A DNA stretch of 23,580 nt, taken from the NCBI GenBank assembly GCA_964487555.1, contig CAZART010000083.1, forward strand, positions 1 through 23,580, read 5' to 3'. The notes under the pieces were generated by a model that ran no database searches, was not told the origin of the DNA, and saw only the letters and a program-made list of their open reading frames with translations. Below, piece after piece: positions 7,553-15,012 of this stretch. The stretch is from CAZART01 sp964487555. Lineage in GTDB: Bacteria > Bacteroidota > Rhodothermia > Rhodothermales > VXPQ01. Within the stretch, counting starts at the first letter, position 1; the number at the start of each line of letters is the position of its first letter. A program made the translations under genes and the position numbers.

Positions 7553-9136
7553 CTAAAGATTTACCCGCCTGACCTGCTGCACCCCCTCCAACGTTGAGAC
7601 TTCTTGAATTACCGAATCCGGCACCTCCTCGTCGACGCTGACGGCGGTCAAAGCGAGCGAACCCTTACCCGTACGGCCGAGAGCAAGTGCGCCGATGTTG
7701 ATGCCGTTGCCTGCGAGAATTTGGCCGACGGAGGCCAGCATTCCGGGTCGATCCACATTCTTATATAATATGAGGTGTCCTTCGGGCTTCACTTCCATCC
7801 AGTACTCGTCGATTCGCACGAGCCGAGGTTCGTCGGTGTCGAACACCGTACCCGCCACGAGGCGATTCGAGCCGTCGGTATCAATCTCCACCTCAAGGAG
7901 GTTCGTATATCCGCCGCGGGCCGTGTCTCGTTCTTCACGAATGCTGACGCCCATCTCTTCGGCGAGGTAGGGTGCATTGATAAGATTGACGGGTTCGCTA
8001 ATCCACCGAGAAAGGATGCCTTTCACGGCCGCGATGGTGAGCACTTCGGAGAATCGCCGGGGAAGGTCCCCACGGCACCGCACGGTGATACTGTTCATAT
8101 GACCATCCCCGAGCTGGCCTACGATCTGACCCAGCTTGTCGGCCAGGCTCAGGTACGGCTGAACTTCCGGCTGAGAGGCCATCTTGATGGCGAGAGCATT
8201 AACGGGTGATTGAACGGGCTGGCCGCGAAGGGCGTGGATAACCTGCTCGGTGATCTGCTTCGCGACCTTGGTCTGGGCCTCCTCCGTAGAGGCGGCGATA
8301 TGGGGGGTAGCGACGACGTGCGGATGACGGATGAGCGCGTCGAGCCCTTCGGGCGGCGGCTCCTGGGAATACACGTCGAGGGCCGCACCGCCGACGTGTC
8401 CGCTTTCGAGTGCCTCCAGCAGCGCTTCTTCATCCACAATGCCGCCACGGGCGCAGTTCACGATGCGGACGCCCGGCTTACACCGTGCGATCGTCTCTCT
8501 ATTGAAGAGCCCTCGCGTGGCGTCGTTGAGCGGCGTGTGGATCGTGACAAAATCGCTTCGCTCGAAGATTTCATCCATACTCACCAGCTTCACGCCGATA
8601 CGCTCCGCGGCTTCCGCCGAGAGAACCGGATCGAAGCCGATGACGGTCATGCCGAAGCCGGCCATGCGCTCGGCGACGGCACGGCCGATTTTGCCCACGC
8701 CGACGATGGCGAGCGTCTTCTCGTAAAGCTCGGATCCTGTGAATGTTTTTCGATCCCATTTGCCGTCATATAGGGACCGATACGCGTGCGGTATGCGTCT
8801 CGCCAGCGACATCAGCATCGCGACGGTGTGCTCGGCCGTGGAAATCGTGTTGCCGTCGGGCGCGTTGATGACGAGTACGCCTCGACGGGTAGCGGCCTCC
8901 AGATCAATGTTATCGACGCCGACACCCGCGCGGCCGATCACCCTCAGGTCTGTTGCCGCTTCGATTAACTCGGCCGAAATAGTGGTTCCACTGCGAATAA
9001 TCCAGCCGTTTGCATCCCGGGACAGAGTGCGTAGCTCCTCGTCAGACTTCTTGAGCTGTACGTCCGCCTGTATGTCGTTGGTCTCCAGAAGTTCAATGCA
9101 GACTTCGTCGACCGCGTCGGTGATGAGGACTTTCAT
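7553..9136 (-). CDS. serA: D-3-phosphoglycerate dehydrogenase (long, ACT-domain form)
   Basis: It oxidises 3-phosphoglycerate with NAD+ to 3-phosphohydroxypyruvate, the first step of serine biosynthesis, in the cytosol. Counting from the ATG at 9136 the protein has 527 aa, the length of the long bacterial/mycobacterial type. The Rossmann motif is G146-V-G-K-I-G151. The catalytic residues appear to be Arg230 (in NCARGGIVDE), Glu259 (QEPPPEG) and His279 (ATPHIAAST). A C-terminal ACT domain (from about HLILYKNVDRPGMLAS, with GINIGALALGR) suggests allosteric control by serine, with an intervening domain before it. The start is ambiguous. An in-frame ATG at 9187 overlaps the engB stop as ATGA and would add 17 residues encoded by a small tandem repeat, whereas the ATG at 9136 gives the family-typical MKVLITDAV. 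Neither has a good SD. I prefer 9136 for the protein, though coupled translation from 9187 is possible. Confidence 0.95.
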   Translation of the reverse strand: MKVLITDAVDEVCIELLETNDIQADVQLKKSDEELRTLSRDANGWIIRSGTTISAELIEAATDLRVIGRAGVGVDNIDLEAATRRGVLVINAPDGNTISTAEHTVAMLMSLARRIPHAYRSLYDGKWDRKTFTGSELYEKTLAIVGVGKIGRAVAERMAGFGMTVIGFDPVLSAEAAERIGVKLVSMDEIFERSDFVTIHTPLNDATRGLFNRETIARCKPGVRIVNCARGGIVDEEALLEALESGHVGGAALDVYSQEPPPEGLDALIRHPHVVATPHIAASTEEAQTKVAKQITEQVIHALRGQPVQSPVNALAIKMASQPEVQPYLSLADKLGQIVGQLGDGHMNSITVRCRGDLPRRFSEVLTIAAVKGILSRWISEPVNLINAPYLAEEMGVSIREERDTARGGYTNLLEVEIDTDGSNRLVAGTVFDTDEPRLVRIDEYWMEVKPEGHLILYKNVDRPGMLASVGQILAGNGINIGALALGRTGKGSLALTAVSVDEEVPDSVIQEVSTLEGVQQVRRVNL

Positions 9137-9155
9137 GAGGAGAGTTGCGGATTCG

Positions 9156-9180
9156 GGTTCGGCGTTCCAGGTTCGGCGTT
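9156..9180. repeat. Two-copy 11-bp direct repeat between engB and serA
   Basis: GGTTCGGCGTT occurs at 9156-9166 and again at 9170-9180, a 14-bp period, with a partial copy (ATTCGG) just to the left. It falls exactly in the stretch between the engB stop and the family-typical serA start. Confidence 0.7.
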
Positions 9181-9183
9181 GTT

Positions 9184-9771
9184 TCATGCGGTCACGGCAT
9201 CGATCCAGCCGAGCAGCTCGCTGCGGCCACGTTGATCGATGGCCGAGGTGAGAATAATCGGCACCTCCATCGCGTATCCGTCGAGAACGTTCTTTACGCG
9301 CCGTTCGCTTTGCGGCCGCTGGTTGCCGGAGAGTTTGTCCGTCTTGGTCAGAGCGATGAGGTAGGGCGTGTGCGCGCCGCGCATGGTTTCGATGATGTCT
9401 TTGTCGAGTCGCGTAGGTTCGTGCCGCCCATCCACAAGATGGACGACGAGTTTGAGCGGCTCACGTTCTGTGAGATAGTGCCCGATGAAACGGCCCCACC
9501 GTTCGCGTACGGTTCTGGAGACGCGTGCGTACCCGAATCCGGGCAGGTCGACAAAATAAATTCGCTCATTAACGAGGTAGAAGTTGAACTCCTGCGTTTT
9601 TCCGGGCGTGCGACTCGTACGCGCCAGGCTGCGTCGTTTGACGAGCATGTTGAGGAGCGAGCTTTTGCCCACGTTTGAGCGCCCGATGAATGCCACTTCG
9701 GGGCGACCGTCTCGGGGCAGTGAGTCCCAGTCGGTGGCGCCCTTGACAAACTTGACGTCGCGGATCGTCAC
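9184..9771 (-). CDS. engB: Ribosome-biogenesis GTP-binding protein EngB (YsxC/YihA)
   Basis: An essential small GTPase that assists late assembly of the large ribosomal subunit. At 195 aa it has the usual family length. GTPase motifs are complete: G1 P-loop GRSNVGKS (residues 30-37), a threonine-rich switch I with TPGKTQ near 55-60, G3 DLPG (75-78, within DLPGFGYA), G4 TKTD (142-145) and G5 TSA (175-177). The start is GTG at 9771, which overlaps the sucD stop as GTGA; its own TGA overlaps an in-frame ATG of serA. It therefore sits as the middle gene of a tightly coupled sucD-engB-serA unit and shows no separate promoter or SD. Confidence 0.96.
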   Translation of the reverse strand: MTIRDVKFVKGATDWDSLPRDGRPEVAFIGRSNVGKSSLLNMLVKRRSLARTSRTPGKTQEFNFYLVNERIYFVDLPGFGYARVSRTVRERWGRFIGHYLTEREPLKLVVHLVDGRHEPTRLDKDIIETMRGAHTPYLIALTKTDKLSGNQRPQSERRVKNVLDGYAMEVPIILTSAIDQRGRSELLGWIDAVTA

Positions 9772-10643
9772 GCGGCGGCTAGATGCTCTCTTACGGTCTC
9801 ACCGATGACCGCAGGATTCTGGATAACAACTGCTCCGGCGCGTTCGAGGGCCGCAAATTTCTCTTCGGCCGTTCCCTTCCCTCCTGAAATGATGGCGCCT
9901 GCGTGGCCCATCCGGCGTCCGGGAGGTGCCGTTCGCCCGGCGATGAAGCCGAACACAGGTTTTGTCATATGCTCCTTGATAAATTCGGCCGCCTCCTCTT
10001 CCGCCGTGCCGCCGATTTCTCCGATGAGCACGATGGCATCCGTATCATCATCCTGCTCGAAGAGCTCGAGCGCATCAACGAAACGCGTGCCGATAATCGG
10101 GTCGCCTCCTATGCCCACGGCCGTGCTTTGCCCGAGGCCCTGGCGCGTCAACTGATCGACGGCCTCGTAGGTCAGCGTGCCGGAGCGGGAAATGACGCCG
10201 ATCGGCCCTTCCTGGAAAATCATGGCGGGCATGATGCCGACTTTAGCCTGCCCGGGGGTCAGAACGCCCGGACAGTTCGGGCCCACCAAACGTGCACCCT
10301 GCTTCCGAGCGTAGTGGTACGCCGGAATCATATCGCGAACCGGGATGCCCTCCGTGATGCAGACGATTATCTTAATGCCGGCCTCCGCAGCTTCGAGGAT
10401 GGCATCGGCGGCGAACGGCGGCGGCACGAAGATGATGGACGTGTTCGCGCCCTCCTCGTCGACGGCTTTACGCACGGTATTGAAAAGGGGGCGGCCGAGA
10501 TGCTGTTGTCCGCCCTTACCCGGCGTCACGCCGGCAACGACGTTCGTGCCGTACTCAAGCATCTGCTGTGAGTGGAACGTACCTTCCGATCCGGTGAAGC
10601 CCTGGACGACAAGGCGGGTTGCAGCGTTGACGAGTATCGCCAT
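9768..10643 (-). CDS. sucD: Succinyl-CoA synthetase (ADP-forming), alpha subunit
   Basis: It forms the catalytic complex with SucB (not in this window) that converts succinyl-CoA, ADP and phosphate to succinate, CoA and ATP in the TCA cycle. At 291 aa it matches the family. The CoA-binding domain starts with QGFTGSEGTFH and GVTPGKGG, followed by the ligase part with GPNCPGVLTPGQ. The phosphohistidine is His247 in RRMGHAGAIISGGKGTAEEK. The ATG at 10643 has AGGT 5 bases upstream. It is the first gene of the sucD-engB-serA unit, and its 206-bp upstream gap to the divergent FG-GAP gene should carry the promoter. An AT-rich stretch there (10760-10767, reading TATATTTA on the minus strand) loosely resembles a Bacteroidota -7 element, but this is weak. 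Confidence 0.97.
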   Translation of the reverse strand: MAILVNAATRLVVQGFTGSEGTFHSQQMLEYGTNVVAGVTPGKGGQQHLGRPLFNTVRKAVDEEGANTSIIFVPPPFAADAILEAAEAGIKIIVCITEGIPVRDMIPAYHYARKQGARLVGPNCPGVLTPGQAKVGIMPAMIFQEGPIGVISRSGTLTYEAVDQLTRQGLGQSTAVGIGGDPIIGTRFVDALELFEQDDDTDAIVLIGEIGGTAEEEAAEFIKEHMTKPVFGFIAGRTAPPGRRMGHAGAIISGGKGTAEEKFAALERAGAVVIQNPAVIGETVREHLAAA

Positions 10644-10850
10644 AATGGACCTGCACGGTTAAGCTTCTTTGCATCTCCTCAGCCTGGCGGCACAACCTAC
10701 GAAAGGTGCATGTCGCTATAGATAAAGGTTCGGCTAAAATCTTGCCTTCCGGAGAACGGTAAATATATGCAGTGCTCATTTTTTACCTTTCGGCGCCGGC
10801 TCCGGCAGTGTAAGTAGTTCCGCCCCATTCCTCACGTCAATCTCATCTAC

Positions 10851-12710
10851 ATGGTTGCTTCGGTTCCGCGGCTCGTCCACACGGTCTTTCCACTTTTCAT
10901 CATTCTGTGGAGTGCAGCGTCGGATGCCTTTGGCCAGCCTGTCACGCAGCCCTTCACGTTCAGCCTCGTCGAGCATACTTTGCCGCACGTGGAGCACGCC
11001 GTTTCGGCGCTCGGTGATTACGACAACGACGGGGATCTCGACGTATTGCTGATGGGCATCGTCGATGATGACGTCGTAGCAGGGTTATATCGGAACGATG
11101 GGATCGAGACGCGCGAAACGAGGCCCACGTTTGTTTTTGTGAAGACGGACGCGGACGTCCTGCCACTGGTGTATGGTTCGGCGGCGTGGGGGGATTACGA
11201 TGGGGACGGGGATCTCGACCTCGTCGTAACGGGCAGCCGCGGCATCGATCCTCCTTACGAGCCGGAAGCCATGCTCTACCGCAACGACGGCGGTGAGTTG
11301 GCCGCCACCGACGTGCAGCTTGTAGGCTTTCACAGCGGGGAAGCCGCGTGGGGCGATTTCGACAATGACGGCGACCTGGACCTTCTGCTCGGCGGAGAAC
11401 GAGAGGGAAGCACAAGCGAAACTCGCCTTTATCGAAACGAGTCGGGGGCGTTCGTGGATACGGAAGCAGATCTGCCGGGCATTGCCTACGGCGATGCCGC
11501 ATGGGGGGATGCCGACGGCGACCAAGATTTAGACCTGGTCCTGACCGGCGTTTCGAAGCAGGGCATTTACGCGGATGTGTATCAAAACGACGGAGGCCTG
11601 TTCTCCCGAATCGAATCCGAGCTCATACCGGGAGCATTTGGTGACGTCGATTGGGGCGACTTCAACAACGACGGCGATCTCGACATCATCCAGACCGGAG
11701 GGCGATTTAGCCCGAACATATTAGAGGGGTTTGCTCGAGTATATCAAAACACGAATGCCGCATTTGATTCCCTTGAAACCGGACTTCCGGGTGCGCTCTC
11801 AGGGGCCGGTACGTGGGGCGATTACGACAACGACGGCGACCTCGACCTCCTCTTGATGGGTGCCGTAGGTGACATTTTCGGTCGTCGTCTCGCACGAATT
11901 TTTGCCAATGAGGCTTCCGGATTAACTGAGAAAATTCATTTTGTCGGCGTCGTATTTGGGTCCGCAACGTGGGGAGATCTCGACGAAGACGGTGATCTCG
12001 ACCTTCTGGCCTCCGGCCGGCCCACGGTGGGAGCGTCTTTCATCAACATCTATGAGAATCGGCGGCAGGTCATAAACCCGCCGCTGGAACCTTCGAAACT
12101 CGCATCCAGCGTTTCCCCCGGCACGGTCACGCTCCGATGGAACCGTCCCGCTGTCCGTTACGCCAGCTTCAATATTAGAGTCGGATCGAAGCCGGGCTTC
12201 GGAGATGTCGTCGCACCGATGTCGGACCTCGAGACGGGTCGGCGTCTGGTTTCGGCGGCGGGAAATGCGCAGCTTAACAGCTCGTGGACGATCCGCGATC
12301 TGAAGCCGGGCACGTATTACTGGAGCGTCCAGGCTGTCGACCCCGCCTTCGCGGCATCCCGCTTCGCTTCCGAACAGCAGTTTACGATCGCAGAGGCGAC
12401 GTCATCGGAGGGATCCGAGGACCTGTTGCCCGGAGAGACGACCCTGCATCCGATCGCGCCCAATCCTTCAACGGGGCCCGTCACGTTGTATTACGACCTG
12501 GCACAACACGCGACTGTCGCGATACGAATCCACGATCTGCTCGGACGAACGATAGCCATTCCCGTCGATCGCGAGCAGGGCCGCGGCCGCCACAGCGTGG
12601 TGTGGGACGGGCGTGACGCAGGCGGCGCAAGCGTTGCTTCGGGGCTTTATCTGTGCGAACTCCGATCCGGGACCACTCGGCAAACGGTGACGCTCATTAT
12701 CGCACGGTGA
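10851..12710 (+). CDS. Secreted seven-repeat FG-GAP/VCBS protein with FN3-like and sorting-type C-terminal domains
   Basis: A 619-aa exported protein. Residues 1-28 are a signal peptide (hydrophobic core, then SDAFG-Q). Seven FG-GAP/VCBS repeats follow between about residues 53 and 389, each carrying a calcium-loop core such as WGDYDNDGDLDLLLMG and likely to fold as an integrin-like beta-propeller. An FN3-like domain covers about 410-505 (VTLRWNRP, then LKPGTYYWSVQAVDP). The tail from about 525 (HPIAPNPSTGPVTLYYDL, then VASGLYLCELRSG) resembles a T9SS sorting domain or FlgD-like Ig fold. It diverges from sucD; no clear SD is visible before the ATG. The next gene is a paralogue 41 bp downstream. 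A role in adhesion or surface binding is plausible for such repeats, but the ligand is unknown. Confidence 0.88.
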   Translation: MVASVPRLVHTVFPLFIILWSAASDAFGQPVTQPFTFSLVEHTLPHVEHAVSALGDYDNDGDLDVLLMGIVDDDVVAGLYRNDGIETRETRPTFVFVKTDADVLPLVYGSAAWGDYDGDGDLDLVVTGSRGIDPPYEPEAMLYRNDGGELAATDVQLVGFHSGEAAWGDFDNDGDLDLLLGGEREGSTSETRLYRNESGAFVDTEADLPGIAYGDAAWGDADGDQDLDLVLTGVSKQGIYADVYQNDGGLFSRIESELIPGAFGDVDWGDFNNDGDLDIIQTGGRFSPNILEGFARVYQNTNAAFDSLETGLPGALSGAGTWGDYDNDGDLDLLLMGAVGDIFGRRLARIFANEASGLTEKIHFVGVVFGSATWGDLDEDGDLDLLASGRPTVGASFINIYENRRQVINPPLEPSKLASSVSPGTVTLRWNRPAVRYASFNIRVGSKPGFGDVVAPMSDLETGRRLVSAAGNAQLNSSWTIRDLKPGTYYWSVQAVDPAFAASRFASEQQFTIAEATSSEGSEDLLPGETTLHPIAPNPSTGPVTLYYDLAQHATVAIRIHDLLGRTIAIPVDREQGRGRHSVVWDGRDAGGASVASGLYLCELRSGTTRQTVTLIIAR

Positions 12711-12751
12711 GAGCGCGCCCCCACAGATTGTTCCACCCATCGATCCCCCTG

Positions 12752-14050
12752 ATGAAGTTTCGCGTCTTCTTTCTGATCGCGACCGCGGCGTGCTTTATGC
12801 GTGCCGCTACGGCTCAACCGGCTGAGCCGCCGCTGTCGATCCCGTACAAGCTTCCCGCTATTGCGCACGGGTCCGTGGATTTTGGGGACATGGACGGCGA
12901 CGGCGATCTCGACGTCGCTGTCATTGGAATGACCTCGAACGGACCGATACTGTCGATTTGGCAACTCGGAGATTCTTCGTGGGCATGGCCAGGCAGCAAT
13001 GATGTTTTTCACGTGAACGTCTTTCGTAGAGCGAGCGTGAACGCTCACCCCGTCTCGCATGGCGCCGTACGATGGGGCGACTTCGATGGGGATGGGGACG
13101 ACGACTTGCTCGTCACGGGCCTCGCGAACTACGTCGAACGGACGACACATTTCATTCAGCCCGTTCTGGACATTTATGAGAACAATGGCGTGACGGCGAC
13201 ATTGGGCGGCCGTGTGTTGTCGCTCCGACGAATCCCCTTACCGGGCCTGCATCGGAGCGCCGCGGATTGGGGGGATTTCGACGGCGACGGCGACCTCGAT
13301 TTTGTCGCAGCAGGGCTGCCCTCACTCACCGCCGATCAGCCTATCATCAGGCTATACCGAAACGACGGAGGCACATTCGTACCGGTCGATACGGAGATGC
13401 CGGGTGTTTTTTCCGGGGATCTAGCATGGGCCGACTACGACAGCGACGGCGATCTCGACCTGGCGCTCACAGGCGACAGCGGCGGCGGAGTGTTTATCAC
13501 GCGTCTGTACCGGAATGAGGGTGGACGGTTTATAGATAGCGGCCTGGAGCTTCCCGGGCTTGCATTCGGATCACTCGACTGGGGCGATTATGACGGTGAC
13601 GGAGATCCCGACCTATTGCTGACGGGCGGCCGCCTCGATCCCAGATTCCTCCGCGGCGTGACCAGGGTCTACGTGAATCAAAGCGGGTCACTTGTAGACG
13701 GCGGCTTCGATTTCGAGGGCCATGCGCTCGGCGAAGCACGATGGGGAGACGCCGATCGAGACGGTGACCTCGACGTTTTCGCCGTAGGTGTTTCGCAAGC
13801 CCTGACGGCTCCGGTTCTGCGCCTTTATACAAATGACGGCTCTCGTTTCGTCCCGACCTGGAACGAGACCGGTATGCGCTACGCCGCTATGTCCGTCGGC
13901 GATTACAACGGGGACGGCGATGCAGACGTGGCGCTGTCGGGCGAACTCATCGTCGGGGGCCTCGGGATGCGATTTTTAATGAACCGAGATTTTTTTGAAT
14001 GCGTCGTTCCGTCGTGGGTCAGGGTAGGTCAGCCTGTCGGAAATTGCTGA
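12752..14050 (+). CDS. Secreted seven-repeat FG-GAP/VCBS protein lacking a sorting domain (paralogue)
   Basis: A 432-aa protein starting at the ATG at 12752 (MKFRVFFLIATAACFM), chosen because it gives a clean signal peptide ending ATA-Q at residue 21; the longer open frame begins inside the preceding gene. Seven FG-GAP/VCBS repeats run from about residue 43 to 396 (for example FGDMDGDGDLDVAVIG and WGDYDGDGDPDLLLTG) with the same spacing and WGD-(D/N)GD core as the upstream gene, so the pair looks like a tandem duplication. Unlike its neighbour it has neither an FN3 nor a C-terminal sorting domain; it ends about 35 residues after the last repeat in an unremarkable tail (FFECVVPSW...). It may be periplasmic, a released partner, or a decayed copy. 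It lies 41 bp after the first gene and is probably co-transcribed. Confidence 0.85.
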   Translation: MKFRVFFLIATAACFMRAATAQPAEPPLSIPYKLPAIAHGSVDFGDMDGDGDLDVAVIGMTSNGPILSIWQLGDSSWAWPGSNDVFHVNVFRRASVNAHPVSHGAVRWGDFDGDGDDDLLVTGLANYVERTTHFIQPVLDIYENNGVTATLGGRVLSLRRIPLPGLHRSAADWGDFDGDGDLDFVAAGLPSLTADQPIIRLYRNDGGTFVPVDTEMPGVFSGDLAWADYDSDGDLDLALTGDSGGGVFITRLYRNEGGRFIDSGLELPGLAFGSLDWGDYDGDGDPDLLLTGGRLDPRFLRGVTRVYVNQSGSLVDGGFDFEGHALGEARWGDADRDGDLDVFAVGVSQALTAPVLRLYTNDGSRFVPTWNETGMRYAAMSVGDYNGDGDADVALSGELIVGGLGMRFLMNRDFFECVVPSWVRVGQPVGNC

Positions 14051-14116
14051 ACTGAAGAACGTGACGTCAGGCCTGGCGGTGAGCTGCGGCTTTCGGGTAC
14101 GCGAAGTGGCCGGTTC

Positions 14117-15007
14117 TTATCGCGGCTTAGACAGCTCCAGCCGTTCGATGGTGCGATCATCGAGGACCCATTCGACGGTATACTGATTCACCGATCCGAA
14201 AAATCCGAAGCCGTGCTGGACGTTTGAAAACGCACCGGGCTGAACGAGCACGTCGTCGTCAAACACGCCGCCTGGAGGACGCCACGCATCGTCCGACATC
14301 GTCAAACGCATTCCGAGTCCGAGGAGCGGCGATCCTTCTCGAACCAGCGGCTTAATTTCTTCCGCGTCCTCCGACAGCTTCACGGGCACCTGCCATCCAT
14401 CAGGCATTGGTTGCCCCACGTCGTCTCCCTTGTACGTGACGGTGAACTCGGTAAAGGGAGTAGTCGGTGGAAACTCCGAGAATCGATACCACACCTCAAC
14501 GCGGAACGGCTTCACTTCGATGTTGTCCCAGGTAACCGTCTGTACGATGGGCCCGCTTCCGAATTGTGCGGGAGGGATTACTTCGGCGTTTTCCGCTTCC
14601 GGAATGACCGTCTGCGCCCATGTCTTCACGCCGTCGACGCGTTCCACCTCAAAGCGATACGTGCGGCCGGGTATGGGGCGAAAATCGGAGGTGAAAACGT
14701 GACCGATCGATCCGTCGCCGAATGTGATGATCGAATCGCGCCAGGCATATTCAATTCCACTGTCGACGTCGACGGCCGTTACGACGGCGTCGAGAGGCTG
14801 ACCGTCCTCTCCGCCGAGTTGCCGGCGAAAAGGGACGACGCGCACATATTGTGTGTCCGTGCCCGTATCGAGGTAGCCGAAGATCGTATAGTATCGATCC
14901 GTTTCGATAAACGGATCGACGGTATTATCACATGCTCCGACGATCACAGCCAGTAACACGATCCCGACCCATCTGCTCCGTATTTTGAAAATGCTCAGGT
15001 GATACAT
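14117..15007 (-). CDS. DUF4249-like outer-membrane lipoprotein
   Basis: A 296-aa predicted lipoprotein. The N-terminal hydrophobic segment (about residues 13-25) ends in VIVGAC, with Cys26 as the likely lipid-modified residue. The body is beta-rich, with an early YTIFGYLDTGTDTQYVRV strand region, a DAVVTAVDVDSG segment and a PIPGRTYRFEVERV segment. This order (incoming strand, 'variable attribute' segment, 'G-x-x-Y' segment) resembles DUF4249 proteins. That family is commonly encoded directly after a TonB-dependent receptor in Bacteroidota. Here the receptor stop lies only 5 bp upstream, so the two are certainly one transcriptional unit. It may act as the surface lid or ligand-capturing partner of that receptor. 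The family assignment is from overall resemblance and is moderate; the lipoprotein call is firmer. Confidence 0.72.
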   Translation of the reverse strand: MYHLSIFKIRSRWVGIVLLAVIVGACDNTVDPFIETDRYYTIFGYLDTGTDTQYVRVVPFRRQLGGEDGQPLDAVVTAVDVDSGIEYAWRDSIITFGDGSIGHVFTSDFRPIPGRTYRFEVERVDGVKTWAQTVIPEAENAEVIPPAQFGSGPIVQTVTWDNIEVKPFRVEVWYRFSEFPPTTPFTEFTVTYKGDDVGQPMPDGWQVPVKLSEDAEEIKPLVREGSPLLGLGMRLTMSDDAWRPPGGVFDDDVLVQPGAFSNVQHGFGFFGSVNQYTVEWVLDDRTIERLELSKPR

Positions 15008-15012
15008 GGACG

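Noticed and set aside
10555..10997. Two minus-strand frames of 73-74 codons between sucD and the FG-GAP gene
   Set aside because: Each overlaps the start of a confident gene, and neither has protein-like composition or an SD.
13990..13996. T7 run near the end of the second FG-GAP gene as a frameshift hiding a longer C-terminus
   Set aside because: Removing one T meets a stop after about nine codons and adding one T gives an immediate stop, so no FN3 or sorting domain would be restored.
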